Shown: positions 1-7,935 of the stretch, piece after piece | How the letters are laid out: the number at the start of each line of letters is the position of its first letter | How positions within the stretch are numbered: the first letter of the stretch is position 1 | Source of the DNA: CAIKMD01 sp963740675 | GTDB taxonomy: Bacteria > Pseudomonadota > Alphaproteobacteria > ATCC43930 > CGMCC-115725 | Assembly (NCBI GenBank): GCA_963740675.1 | Contig: CAVUFS010000004.1 | Coordinates: 620,001 to 684,000 of the forward strand | Length of the DNA stretch: 64,000 nt | Direction of reading: 5' to 3' | Notes under the pieces: model-generated | Told to the model about the DNA's origin: nothing | What the model saw: the letters and a program-made list of their open reading frames with translations, nothing else | Database searches by the model: none | Made by a program: the position numbers and the translations under genes

Positions 1-383
1 TCGCATCGGGCGGCGAGCTCGCGCGTTTTATGCTGGCGCTGAAAGTCGTGCTCGCCAAGACCTCGCCGGTCGCGACGCTGGTCTTTGACGAGGTCGATAG
101 CGGCGTCGGCGGCGCGACCGCGGCCGCGGTCGGTGAGCGGCTGGCGCGGCTGGCCGAGGAAAGACAGGTGTTGGTGGTGACCCATTCGCCGCAAGTTGCC
201 GCGCGGGCCGCGCATCACTGGCGCGTTGCCCGCAGCGACGGCAAGAAGGCCAGCGCGACCAAGGTCGAGGTGCTGAGCGATGCCGATCGCCGCGAGGAGA
301 TCGCACGCATGCTTTCCGGCAGTGCGATCACCGCCGAAGCACGCGCCGCAGCGGCGAGCCTGCTCGCGGGAACCAGAGCATGA
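1..383 (+). CDS. recN: DNA repair protein RecN, C-terminal part (cut by window edge)
   Basis: About 127 residues at the end of an SMC-like ATPase that helps join DNA ends in double-strand-break repair. The reading frame is already open at base 3. It starts with the ABC signature SGGELARFMLALK, followed by the Walker B stretch TLVFDEVDSGVGG and the H-loop VLVVTHSPQVAA, which is the characteristic RecN C-terminal order. The N-terminal Walker A half and the coiled coil lie outside the window. Its TGA overlaps the ATG of ligA by four bases, so the two are translationally coupled. A recN-ligA order is common in alphaproteobacteria. Confidence 0.95.
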   Translation, partial: ASGGELARFMLALKVVLAKTSPVATLVFDEVDSGVGGATAAAVGERLARLAEERQVLVVTHSPQVAARAAHHWRVARSDGKKASATKVEVLSDADRREEIARMLSGSAITAEARAAAASLLAGTRA

Positions 384-2503
384 GCCCAGCTCGCTCCAAG
401 ACAAAGAAAGAGACCACAAAGTCACTCGAGGAATTGACTGCGACTGAGGCAAAGGCCGAGCTCAAAGCACTGGCCGCCGAGATCGCGCATCATGATGAGT
501 TGTATCATCAGAAAGATGCGCCGGAGATTTCCGACGCCGATTACGACGCGCTACGGCAGCGCAATAAGGCGATCGAGACACGTTTCCCCGATCTCATCCG
601 CGCCGATAGCCCATCCAAACGCGTCGGCGCCGCGCCGGCGACTGGCTTTGCCAAGGTTCGGCATCCGCATGCGATGCTGTCGCTGGACAATGCCTTCAGC
701 GACGAGGATGTGCGCGACTTCTTCAAAAGCGTGCGCAATTTCTTCCGTGCGCCGCAAGACATCGCCCGCGTCGAAGAAGACAAGATCGCGGTGATGGCGG
801 AACCGAAGATCGACGGTCTTTCCTGCTCGATCCGCTATGAGAAAGGCGTATTGGTTCTGGCGGCGACGCGCGGCGATGGCGTCACCGGCGAGGATGTCAC
901 CGCCAATGTGAAGACGCTGGGCAATGTGCCGAAGCAGCTCAAAGGACGCGGATGGCCCGATGTGATCGAAGTCCGCGGCGAGATTTACATGGATCGCCAG
1001 GGCTTCTTCGCCCTCAACGCCGAGCGCGAGAAGGAAGGCGAGCCGGTCTTCGCCAATCCCCGCAACGCCGCCGCCGGCAGCCTGCGCCAGCTCGATCCCT
1101 CGATCACCGCAAAACGCCCGCTCGCCTTCTTTGCCTATGCCTGGGGCGAGCAGAGCGAGGCTTTCGCCAAGAGCCACGCGGACGCGCTGAAACATTTCGC
1201 GGCTTGGGGTCTCACCGTCAATCCGCTGTCGAAGCTTTGCCACGGTGTCGATGAGCTGTTGGAATTCCATCGCAGCATCGGCGAGAAGCGTGCCTCTCTG
1301 CCCTACGACATTGACGGCGTTGTCTATAAGGTGAACGACCTCGATCTCGAGGAGCGTCTGGGCTTCGTCTCGCGGGCACCACGCTGGGCGATCGCACATA
1401 AATTCCCGGCGCAGCAGGCGCAAACCGTGCTCAAGAAAATCAACATCCAGGTCGGACGGCGCGGCACGCTGACACCGGTCGCGGAGCTGGAGCCGATCAC
1501 GGTCGGCGGCGTCGTCGTCAGCCGCGCCACCTTGCACAATGAGGATGAGATCAAGCGCAAGGATATCCGCGAAGGCGATACGGTGATCATCCAGCGCGCC
1601 GGCGATGTTATCCCGCAAGTCGTCGGCGTCGTCGAAGCGCGGCGGCCAAAGGAATCGAAGCCGTACAAATTCCCGCATACCTGCCCGGAATGCGACAGCA
1701 AGGCGGTGCGCGAGGAAGGCGAAGCGGCGTGGCGCTGTACCGGCGGCCTGATTTGCCCGGCGCAAGCGGTCGAGCGGCTGAAGCATTTTGTTTCTCGTAA
1801 TGCCTTCGATATCGAAGGTCTGGGCGAGAAGCACATCGTCGATTTCTGGAACGACGATCTGATTAAAGGGCCGGCCGATATCTTCCGTCTCGACGAAAAG
1901 AAGATTGCCGCGCGCGAAGGATGGGGCGATGTCAGCGCGCGGAAGCTGATCGCCGCCATCGATGCACGACGCGACATATCGCTCGACCGCTTCATCAACG
2001 CACTCGGCATTCCGCAAGTCGGCGAAGCCACGGCGAAGCTCCTGGCGCGGCACTATCGCAGCCTCGCGCGCTGGCGCAAATCAATGGAAGAAGCAGCCGA
2101 TCCCGAAGGCGAGGCTTGGCACGAGCTCAATGACATCCACGGCATCGGCGAGGATATGGCCGCGGATATCGTCGGCTTCTTCGCCGAGAAGCACAACCGC
2201 ACGATCCTCGACGAGCTGGCGAAGGAGCTCAGGGTCGAGGATTACGCCGTCGCCGCGCCGGTCGGCAATTCGCCCTTCACCGGCAAAACCATCGTCTTCA
2301 CCGGCACGCTGACCGAGATGTCGCGCTCCGAAGCCAAGGCGCGTGCCGAAGCGCTCGGCGCGCATGTCAGCGGCTCAGTCTCCGCCAAAACGGATTATCT
2401 GGTCGTGGGCGCCGATGCCGGTTCGAAAGCGCGCAAGGCCGCCGAGCTGGGGGTCAAAACTCTGACTGAAGAGGAATGGCTGAAGCTCGCCCGCCAGGGA
2501 TAG
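380..2503 (+). CDS. ligA: NAD-dependent DNA ligase LigA
   Basis: Seals nicks between Okazaki fragments and after repair, using NAD+ as adenylate donor. The length of 707 residues is normal for the family. Seen in order: the N-terminal Ia domain with the HDELYH stretch (about 37-43), the adenylation lysine in AEPKIDGLS (about residue 142), the OB fold, a four-cysteine zinc finger (HTCPEC ... WRCTGGLICP, about 433-460), helix-hairpin-helix repeats, and a C-terminal BRCT domain (about 627-705, containing FTGKTIVFTGTL). The ATG overlaps the recN stop. The N-terminus carries a lysine-rich extension of roughly 15 residues before the conserved part. Confidence 0.97.
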   Translation: MSPARSKTKKETTKSLEELTATEAKAELKALAAEIAHHDELYHQKDAPEISDADYDALRQRNKAIETRFPDLIRADSPSKRVGAAPATGFAKVRHPHAMLSLDNAFSDEDVRDFFKSVRNFFRAPQDIARVEEDKIAVMAEPKIDGLSCSIRYEKGVLVLAATRGDGVTGEDVTANVKTLGNVPKQLKGRGWPDVIEVRGEIYMDRQGFFALNAEREKEGEPVFANPRNAAAGSLRQLDPSITAKRPLAFFAYAWGEQSEAFAKSHADALKHFAAWGLTVNPLSKLCHGVDELLEFHRSIGEKRASLPYDIDGVVYKVNDLDLEERLGFVSRAPRWAIAHKFPAQQAQTVLKKINIQVGRRGTLTPVAELEPITVGGVVVSRATLHNEDEIKRKDIREGDTVIIQRAGDVIPQVVGVVEARRPKESKPYKFPHTCPECDSKAVREEGEAAWRCTGGLICPAQAVERLKHFVSRNAFDIEGLGEKHIVDFWNDDLIKGPADIFRLDEKKIAAREGWGDVSARKLIAAIDARRDISLDRFINALGIPQVGEATAKLLARHYRSLARWRKSMEEAADPEGEAWHELNDIHGIGEDMAADIVGFFAEKHNRTILDELAKELRVEDYAVAAPVGNSPFTGKTIVFTGTLTEMSRSEAKARAEALGAHVSGSVSAKTDYLVVGADAGSKARKAAELGVKTLTEEEWLKLARQG

Positions 2504-2543
2504 GCCGTTTGCCCATCAAAGCAGCAGTCGCGGGAGCGTGAAC

Positions 2544-2565
2544 CCGCATTGCTTGCGGTGTTTTC
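2544..2565 (+). terminator. weak hairpin after ligA
   Basis: A five-base-pair stem (CCGCA at 2544-2548 with TGCGG at 2554-2558) is followed by TGTTTTCG. The stem is short, so this is only a possible terminator separating ligA from the transporter operon. The rest of the 108-bp gap holds the ribosome binding site GGGGAGGAC in front of the ATG at 2612; I see no convincing promoter. Confidence 0.25.
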
Positions 2566-2611
2566 GTTTCCACGGTAATCAAAAGGCACAATAAGCTTCG
2601 GGGAGGACTTT

Positions 2612-3871
2612 ATGGCACAGCTTCAAAAGAGCACCGTTAACCGCCGCACGATCCTCAAGGCGGGCGTCGCCGCCGGCGCGTTGCAAATCGCAGCACCCTA
2701 CATCGTCAAAGCGCAAGGCGAGCAGCCGATCAAAATCGGCGTCGATAACCCGCTCACCGGCATCTACACGGCACTCGGCAAGAACGAGAACGTCGGCATG
2801 GCGCTCGCCGCCGAGCAGATCAATGCCAAGGGCGGCATTCTCGGCCGCAAGGTCGAATTGCTGATCGAGGATTCGACTTCCGACAAGACCGATATCGCCG
2901 TGCAAAAGGCGCGCAAACTCATCCAGAGCGACAAGGTCGATTTCCTGATCGGCAATGTAAACTCGTCGCAGGCCATCGCGATGGCGCAAGTCGCCGCGGA
3001 ACTGAAGACACCGCATATCGTGCCCGGCGGCCATGCCGACGCGGTGACCGGATCGAGCTGTCAGTGGACCACTTTCCGCGTCTGCAACACCGGTGCGATG
3101 CAAGGCAATGCCATGGCGAAGCCTTTGGTCAGCATCGGCAAGAAGATCTACATCATCGCCCAGGATTACGCCTTCGGCCACGCGCTCGCCGACGGTCTTA
3201 CCAAGGGCGCGAAAGCGGCCGGCGGCGAGATCGTCGGGGCGGATTTCTTCCCGCTCGGCACGACCGATTATTCGGCGACGCTGATCAAGGCGCGCAGTGC
3301 TAATCCCGACGTGCTGGTCGATCTGGCCGCCGGCGATGACGGCATCAATTCGCTGAAGCAAGCGGTGCAATTTGGCATCGACAAGCAGCTTCATCTCGCC
3401 GGCATGCAGCAGGAGCTCGAAGTGCTCGAAGGCCTGCCGCCGGAAGCCCGCGTCGGCACTTGGCTCTTCGAATGGTATTGGAACCAGCCGAATGTGCCGC
3501 ATGTTGCGGAGTTCGTCGCCGCAATCCGCAAAACGACTGGCGGCAAAGTGCCGACCGCGCGTACCTGGTTCGGCTTCACCGCCATCCACAGCGTGGCGCT
3601 CGCCGCCAACAACGCGAAATCGATCGAGCCCGTGAAAGTCTGTCACGCGCTCGAAGGCCTGAAGCTGCCGCCCGAAGTCGCGTGCCAGCCGGGCGAGCCT
3701 TTCTACCGCGCCGAAGATCACCAACTCGTCCCGGCGGTGTTCGTCGGCCACGCGCAGGCCAAAGGCGCAAACGATCCCGAAGACCTCTTCGTCGTCGACC
3801 AAGTGGTCCAGGGCCCGAGCTTCATGCCGCTGGCGAGCGAAACCGGATGTAAGCTCAACTATCCGACCTGA
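2612..3871 (+). CDS. ABC transporter substrate-binding protein, Liv/amide type
   Basis: Periplasmic type-I binding protein (Leu/Ile/Val-binding, Peripla_BP_6 family) of 419 residues. The N-terminus NRRTILKAG followed by a hydrophobic stretch to about residue 32 resembles a twin-arginine (Tat) signal, so it may be exported folded. The mature part starts with QPIKIGVDNPLTGIYTALGKNENVG, the standard opening of this family, and continues with GGILGRKVELLIEDSTSD. A strong RBS (GGGGAGGAC) precedes the ATG. It is the first gene of a complete five-gene transporter operon. The ligand cannot be told from sequence: branched-chain amino acids, short-chain amides, urea and aromatic acids are all bound by relatives. 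Confidence 0.93.
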   Translation: MAQLQKSTVNRRTILKAGVAAGALQIAAPYIVKAQGEQPIKIGVDNPLTGIYTALGKNENVGMALAAEQINAKGGILGRKVELLIEDSTSDKTDIAVQKARKLIQSDKVDFLIGNVNSSQAIAMAQVAAELKTPHIVPGGHADAVTGSSCQWTTFRVCNTGAMQGNAMAKPLVSIGKKIYIIAQDYAFGHALADGLTKGAKAAGGEIVGADFFPLGTTDYSATLIKARSANPDVLVDLAAGDDGINSLKQAVQFGIDKQLHLAGMQQELEVLEGLPPEARVGTWLFEWYWNQPNVPHVAEFVAAIRKTTGGKVPTARTWFGFTAIHSVALAANNAKSIEPVKVCHALEGLKLPPEVACQPGEPFYRAEDHQLVPAVFVGHAQAKGANDPEDLFVVDQVVQGPSFMPLASETGCKLNYPT

Positions 3872-3881
3872 TCTCTGTCGC

Positions 3882-3924
3882 GAACCGCGCGCCCCTCAAC
3901 AAACGGCGCGCGGTTCTCCTTTTC
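3882..3924 (+). terminator. strong intergenic hairpin inside the liv-type operon (partial terminator or mRNA stabiliser)
   Basis: A perfect 12-bp stem (3882-3893 with 3905-3916, arms GAACCGCGCGCC and GGCGCGCGGTTC) encloses an 11-base loop and is followed by TCCTTTTC. It lies in the 67-bp gap between the binding-protein gene and the first permease gene, with all downstream genes overlapping. Such a hairpin would either terminate most transcripts or protect the 3' end of the binding-protein message, giving the usual excess of binding protein over membrane components. The run of four Ts is short, so read-through is expected. Confidence 0.75.
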
Positions 3925-3938
3925 GGGGGCAAGGCGCA

Positions 3939-4808
3939 ATGACCCAAGTGATCCTGTTCAATGTCTTGAACGGGCTGATCGTCGGCGCATTCTACGCTCT
4001 GATGGCGCTGGGATTGTCGCTGATCCTCAATCTCAGCGGCGTGATCAACTTCGCGCATGGCGGCTTTCTCGCTCTCGGCGCCTATCTCGCCTACAGCATG
4101 GCGCCCTATATCGGCTTCTGGGGCGGGCTTGTCTTCGCGCCATTCCTCACGGCGGCTTTGGGCATCATCGTCGAGCGTGTATTGATCCGGCGGCTCTACG
4201 GCCGCGATCCGCTCTATAGCCTGCTGCTCACTTTCGGCCTCGCCTTCATCTTCCAGGATGGCTTGCGCTACACCTGGGGCGCATCGAGCGTGCCCTATCA
4301 GATCCCGGTCTGGCTGGGCTCGCCTCTGTCGACGAGCCTCTTCTTCCTCACCGGCTACCGCGTGTTCATGGTCATTATCGTCGCGCTCGCCGTGGCCGCG
4401 CTGTTCTTGATCCTCGGCTATACGCGGCTCGGTATTCGCATCCGCGCCGGCACGCTCGACCTCGACACGGTGTCGGTGCTTGGCGTCAATGTTCGCGTCC
4501 TGCGCAATCTCAATTTCGGCCTCGGCATCTACCTCGCCGGTCTCGCCGGCGTGCTCGCCGCCGGGCTGCTCGGTCTTTCGCCGACGATCGGCGACCAGCT
4601 CATCATGCCGAGCTTTGTGGCGATCATCGTCGGCGGGCTCGGCAGCCTGCCCGGCACCTTGGCCGGCGGTCTCCTCATCGGCGTCGCCGCCGGTCTGACC
4701 GCCGTGTTCTTCCCGGCGGCGCAGGAAGCCGTCATCTATGTGATGATGGCGCTGGTGCTGTTGGTGCGACCGAACGGCCTCTTTGGCGATGCGGGGCGCG
4801 TGCAGTGA
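3939..4808 (+). CDS. livH: branched-chain amino acid-type ABC permease LivH
   Basis: Inner-membrane permease of 289 residues with about eight hydrophobic segments, opening with VLNGLIVGAFYALMALGLSLILNL-type sequence typical of LivH (first segment followed by GVINFAHGGFLALGAYLAY, a hallmark of the family). It pairs with the next gene to form the translocation channel. The ATG at 3939 is preceded by CGGGGGCAAGG. Its TGA overlaps the GTG of the next gene by four bases, indicating coupled translation. Confidence 0.94.
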   Translation: MTQVILFNVLNGLIVGAFYALMALGLSLILNLSGVINFAHGGFLALGAYLAYSMAPYIGFWGGLVFAPFLTAALGIIVERVLIRRLYGRDPLYSLLLTFGLAFIFQDGLRYTWGASSVPYQIPVWLGSPLSTSLFFLTGYRVFMVIIVALAVAALFLILGYTRLGIRIRAGTLDLDTVSVLGVNVRVLRNLNFGLGIYLAGLAGVLAAGLLGLSPTIGDQLIMPSFVAIIVGGLGSLPGTLAGGLLIGVAAGLTAVFFPAAQEAVIYVMMALVLLVRPNGLFGDAGRVQ

Positions 4809-5755
4809 AATCGCTTCAAGACCGTACCGGCCCGATCGTCCTCTGGCTATTGCTGGCGACCGCGCCTTATTGGATGCCCTATGTCGGCGGCTATACCGGC
4901 CTTGGCACCCGCGTGCTCGTTCTCGCGCTTGCCGCGATGGCAGTGAATTTCCTCTTGGGCTTTACCGGCGTGTTGTCCTTCGGACACGCCGCCTATTTCG
5001 GCCTTGGCGCTTACGGCGCCGGCATGGCAATCAAATACATCTATCCCAGCAGCTCACTCGGCATGCTCGTCGGCATCCTTGCCGGCACGATCGGCGCGAT
5101 GATCATCGGCGCGATGATCGTGCGGCTGCGCGGCGTCTATTTCGCGATGGTGACCATCGCCTTCGGCCAGGTCTTCTATTTCATCGCCTTCCGCTGGGTA
5201 TCGGTAACCGGCGGCGATGACGGACTGACCGGCTGGAAGCGCGTGCCGCTCGATTTCGGCTTCACCAGTTTCGACATCCTTCACGACGACGTCGCGTTCT
5301 ATTACCTCTGCCTGATTTGCCTCGCGGGCAGCGCGGCGGCGATGGCGATGCTCTTGCGCTCGCCTTTCGGTCACAGCTTGCTGGCGATCCGCGAGAATGA
5401 GCGACGCGCCTGGTTCCTCGGCATTCCGGTCAACCGCCACATCTGGACGTCTTTCGTCATCTCCGGCTTCTTCGCCAGCCTCGCCGGCGTGCTCTATGCC
5501 TATCTCGACAATTTCGTCGATCCGCGCGCCTTCCACTGGCAGCAATCGGGCGACTTCGTGATCATGGCGGTGCTCGGCGGCATGCGCTCTTTCTGGGGGC
5601 CGCTGATCGGCGCCGCGGTCTTCGTCGTCTTGCAGGACAAGATCTCGACCCTCACCGATTACTGGATGTCGATCCTCGGCCTGTTCTTCGTGCTGACCGT
5701 GGTGTTCTTCCCGCGCGGCGTTCTCGGCATGATCAAGCGGAGGCAGGAATCGTGA
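4805..5755 (+). CDS. livM: branched-chain amino acid-type ABC permease LivM
   Basis: Second inner-membrane permease, 316 residues, with LGTRVLVLALAAMAVNFLLG and FTGVLSFGHAAYFGLGAYGAG near the N-terminus and PRAFHWQQSGDFVIMAVLGG in the second half, all standard for LivM. It starts at a GTG that overlaps the livH stop (GTGA), and it overlaps livG by four bases in the same way. It works as a heterodimer with LivH and the two ATPases. Confidence 0.94.
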   Translation: MKSLQDRTGPIVLWLLLATAPYWMPYVGGYTGLGTRVLVLALAAMAVNFLLGFTGVLSFGHAAYFGLGAYGAGMAIKYIYPSSSLGMLVGILAGTIGAMIIGAMIVRLRGVYFAMVTIAFGQVFYFIAFRWVSVTGGDDGLTGWKRVPLDFGFTSFDILHDDVAFYYLCLICLAGSAAAMAMLLRSPFGHSLLAIRENERRAWFLGIPVNRHIWTSFVISGFFASLAGVLYAYLDNFVDPRAFHWQQSGDFVIMAVLGGMRSFWGPLIGAAVFVVLQDKISTLTDYWMSILGLFFVLTVVFFPRGVLGMIKRRQES

Positions 5756-6501
5756 GCCTCCTCGAAGCGCGCGGCGTCACGCGAGCCTTCGGCAGCCTTG
5801 TCGCGATCAACGATGTCTCTTTCGCGGTCGAGCCGGGCGAGCTGCGCGCGGTGATCGGCCCGAACGGCGCCGGCAAGACGACGTTCTTCAATCTCATCAG
5901 CGGACTTTTCCCGCCGACCCACGGCTCGATCTTCTTCGACGGACAGGACATCACGCGGCTGGCTGCCAACAAACGCGTCGGGCTCGGCATCACCCGCACC
6001 TTCCAGGTCACCGAAATCTTTCCTGAGCTGACGGTCGGCGAGAATTTGCGCATTGCGGTCGAAAGTGCTGCCGGTCTGCGCATGAGCCCCTGGGCCTCGC
6101 GCGCCACGCGACAGCGAGTCGCGGATCGGGTGGTGGAATTGCTGGCGGCGGGTGGGCTTATTGGTAAAGGCCAGCGCCTTGTCGGCGAGCTCTCGCATGG
6201 CGACCAGCGCGCCACCGAGATCATGATGGCACTGGCGCTGAAGCCGCGAATGCTGCTGCTCGACGAGCCGACCGCCGGTATGGGCGAACAAGAGACGCGC
6301 GATGTCGTTCGTCTGATTGGCAAGCTTCACAAAGACGAGCGACTGACGATCGTGCTGATCGAGCATGACATGCGCGTGATTTTCCATCTAGCCGATCGCA
6401 TCACCGTGCTCGCGGAAGGCACCGTGCTCGCCGATGGCACGCCCGGCGACATCGCCGCCAATGAGCGCGTTCAGGCGGCTTATCTGGGGGGCACCCAGTG
6501 A
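5752..6501 (+). CDS. livG: ABC transporter ATPase LivG
   Basis: Cytoplasmic ATPase of 249 residues that powers the LivHM channel. Walker A is GPNGAGKTTFFNL (about 38-50). The signature motif reads LSHGDQRATEIMM, and Walker B is MLLLDEPTAGM, followed by the H-loop IVLIEHDM. The long insert after Walker A (GLGITRTFQVTEIFPELTVGENL) is the LivG hallmark. It starts at GTG in the overlapping GTGA junction with livM and ends in another GTGA junction with livF, so the four downstream genes are one translationally coupled unit. Confidence 0.94.
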   Translation: MSLLEARGVTRAFGSLVAINDVSFAVEPGELRAVIGPNGAGKTTFFNLISGLFPPTHGSIFFDGQDITRLAANKRVGLGITRTFQVTEIFPELTVGENLRIAVESAAGLRMSPWASRATRQRVADRVVELLAAGGLIGKGQRLVGELSHGDQRATEIMMALALKPRMLLLDEPTAGMGEQETRDVVRLIGKLHKDERLTIVLIEHDMRVIFHLADRITVLAEGTVLADGTPGDIAANERVQAAYLGGTQ

Positions 6502-7214
6502 CCACGCTCGCCGTCTCCGGCCTCCACACTTTCTACGCTAAAAGCCACATCCTGCACGATGTCGGCTTCGAGGTGCGCGAAGGCGAGATCGTCGCGCTCC
6601 TGGGCCGCAACGGCGCCGGCAAGACCACGACTTTGCGCAGCGTCATGGGGCTGACGCCGGCGCGCAGCGGCACGATCCGTATCTTCGATCAGGAGACGAC
6701 CGACTGGCCGCCCTTCCGCATCGCCGCGCTCGGCGTCGGCTACGTGCCGGAAGGCCGCCGCATCTTCCCCAATCTTACGGTCGCGGAGAATCTCGAAGTG
6801 CCGCTCGAGCGGCCCGGCCCGTGGAACGCGGCGCGCATCTATCAGCTTTTCCCGCGTCTCGCCGAGCGGAAATCGAACCGCGGCGGCCAGCTTTCGGGCG
6901 GCGAGCAGGAGATGCTGGCGATCGGCCGCGCTCTTTTGCTCAATCCTCAATTGCTGGTGCTCGACGAGCCGTCGCAAGGCCTGGCGCCGCTGATCGTGAA
7001 GCAGGTTTTCGAGGTCGTTGCCTCGATGCGCAAGGAAGGCATCGCCGTTCTGTTGGTGGAACAAAATGTCCGCGCTGCGATCGAGATCGCTGATCGCGTC
7101 TACGTGCTCGACGACGGTCATGTCGTGCATGAACAAAGCGCGGCGGAATTTGGCCGCGACGAAGAGCGGCTGCGCGCCCTCGCCGGGGTCGGCTCGGATG
7201 CCGATTTCGACTAG
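6498..7214 (+). CDS. livF: ABC transporter ATPase LivF
   Basis: Second cytoplasmic ATPase of the transporter, 238 residues. Walker A is GRNGAGKTTTLRS (about 35-47), the signature is LSGGEQEMLAIGRAL, and Walker B is LLVLDEPSQGLAP, with the H-loop LLVEQNVR. The GVGYVPEGRRIFPNLTVAENL stretch is typical of LivF. GTG start overlapping the livG stop; last gene of the operon. It converges on the DUF1003 gene with a gap of only three bases, so any terminator must lie within coding sequence. Confidence 0.94.
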   Translation: MTTLAVSGLHTFYAKSHILHDVGFEVREGEIVALLGRNGAGKTTTLRSVMGLTPARSGTIRIFDQETTDWPPFRIAALGVGYVPEGRRIFPNLTVAENLEVPLERPGPWNAARIYQLFPRLAERKSNRGGQLSGGEQEMLAIGRALLLNPQLLVLDEPSQGLAPLIVKQVFEVVASMRKEGIAVLLVEQNVRAAIEIADRVYVLDDGHVVHEQSAAEFGRDEERLRALAGVGSDADFD

Positions 7215-7217
7215 CGC

Positions 7218-7757
7218 CTAGCGCGCCGTTCGCGCACAAACGATCTGGTGCATCTCGAGCGTCAACGCCTCGACGCGTTCGGTTAGCGCCCGCACTTTGT
7301 CCGTCAGATCGGTGTTCTGCTTCAGCATATCGACCAGCATCGCGGTTTGCTGCGCCACCACCATGCTCCGCTCCTCTCTCTCATGGTGCAGTGCCTCGCG
7401 ATGCTCGGCATCGGCCAACGATTGCACCTTGTCGCGATCGGCCTGTCGCGTCTGCGCCAGAAGAATCAGGGGCGCGGCATAGGCCGCCTGCAGGCTGAAA
7501 GCGAGGTTGAGCAGGATGAAGGGGTAGACGTCGAAATGGGTGATCCCCACGACATTCGCCACCATCCAGATACCCACGAATATGGTTTGTCCGATGAGGA
7601 AGAAGGGCGTACCGAAAAAGCGCGCGAAAGCTTCGGCTTTGAGGGCGAACCAATCGTCGCCGAAAACCGAGGCTAGATGCAGATGCCGCAGATGGAAGCG
7701 GTAGAATTGTTGCTGGGCGGTATTGTTTGTTACCGCATTGTTAACGTCGATGGTCAT
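7218..7757 (-). CDS. DUF1003 domain membrane protein
   Basis: Predicted small inner-membrane protein of 179 residues. Two membrane segments are visible (FFLIGQTIFVGIWMVANVVG and PFILLNLAFSLQAAYAAPLILLAQ). After RQADRD comes a charged region likely to form a coiled coil (EREERSMVVAQQTAMLVDMLKQ then VRALTERVEAL). This order matches the DUF1003 family, whose function is not established. The start ATG at 7757 is preceded on the minus strand by GGGGATCC. It is divergent from the next gene, with 178 bp between the starts; I see nothing definite in that gap. Confidence 0.88.
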   Translation of the reverse strand: MTIDVNNAVTNNTAQQQFYRFHLRHLHLASVFGDDWFALKAEAFARFFGTPFFLIGQTIFVGIWMVANVVGITHFDVYPFILLNLAFSLQAAYAAPLILLAQTRQADRDKVQSLADAEHREALHHEREERSMVVAQQTAMLVDMLKQNTDLTDKVRALTERVEALTLEMHQIVCARTAR

Positions 7758-7935
7758 GTGGATCCCCGTGCTGATCGCCTAGATCACCAGGAAATAAGGC
7801 TTTTCTCAATGCGGATGCACGGATTTCGACGAGTTGTGTCGATAAGACTCGAGCAAGCCCCGTCGCGCAGATTCAAGAGAACTGACATAGAATTGGGTCA
7901 AACTCCGCTCGTCGGGGTTGCCACGGGGGACAGAA

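Noticed and set aside
551..2053. Long minus-strand open frame opposite ligA (500 residues)
   Set aside because: It is antisense to a gene with full LigA motifs and has no recognisable domain. High GC content makes such shadow frames common.
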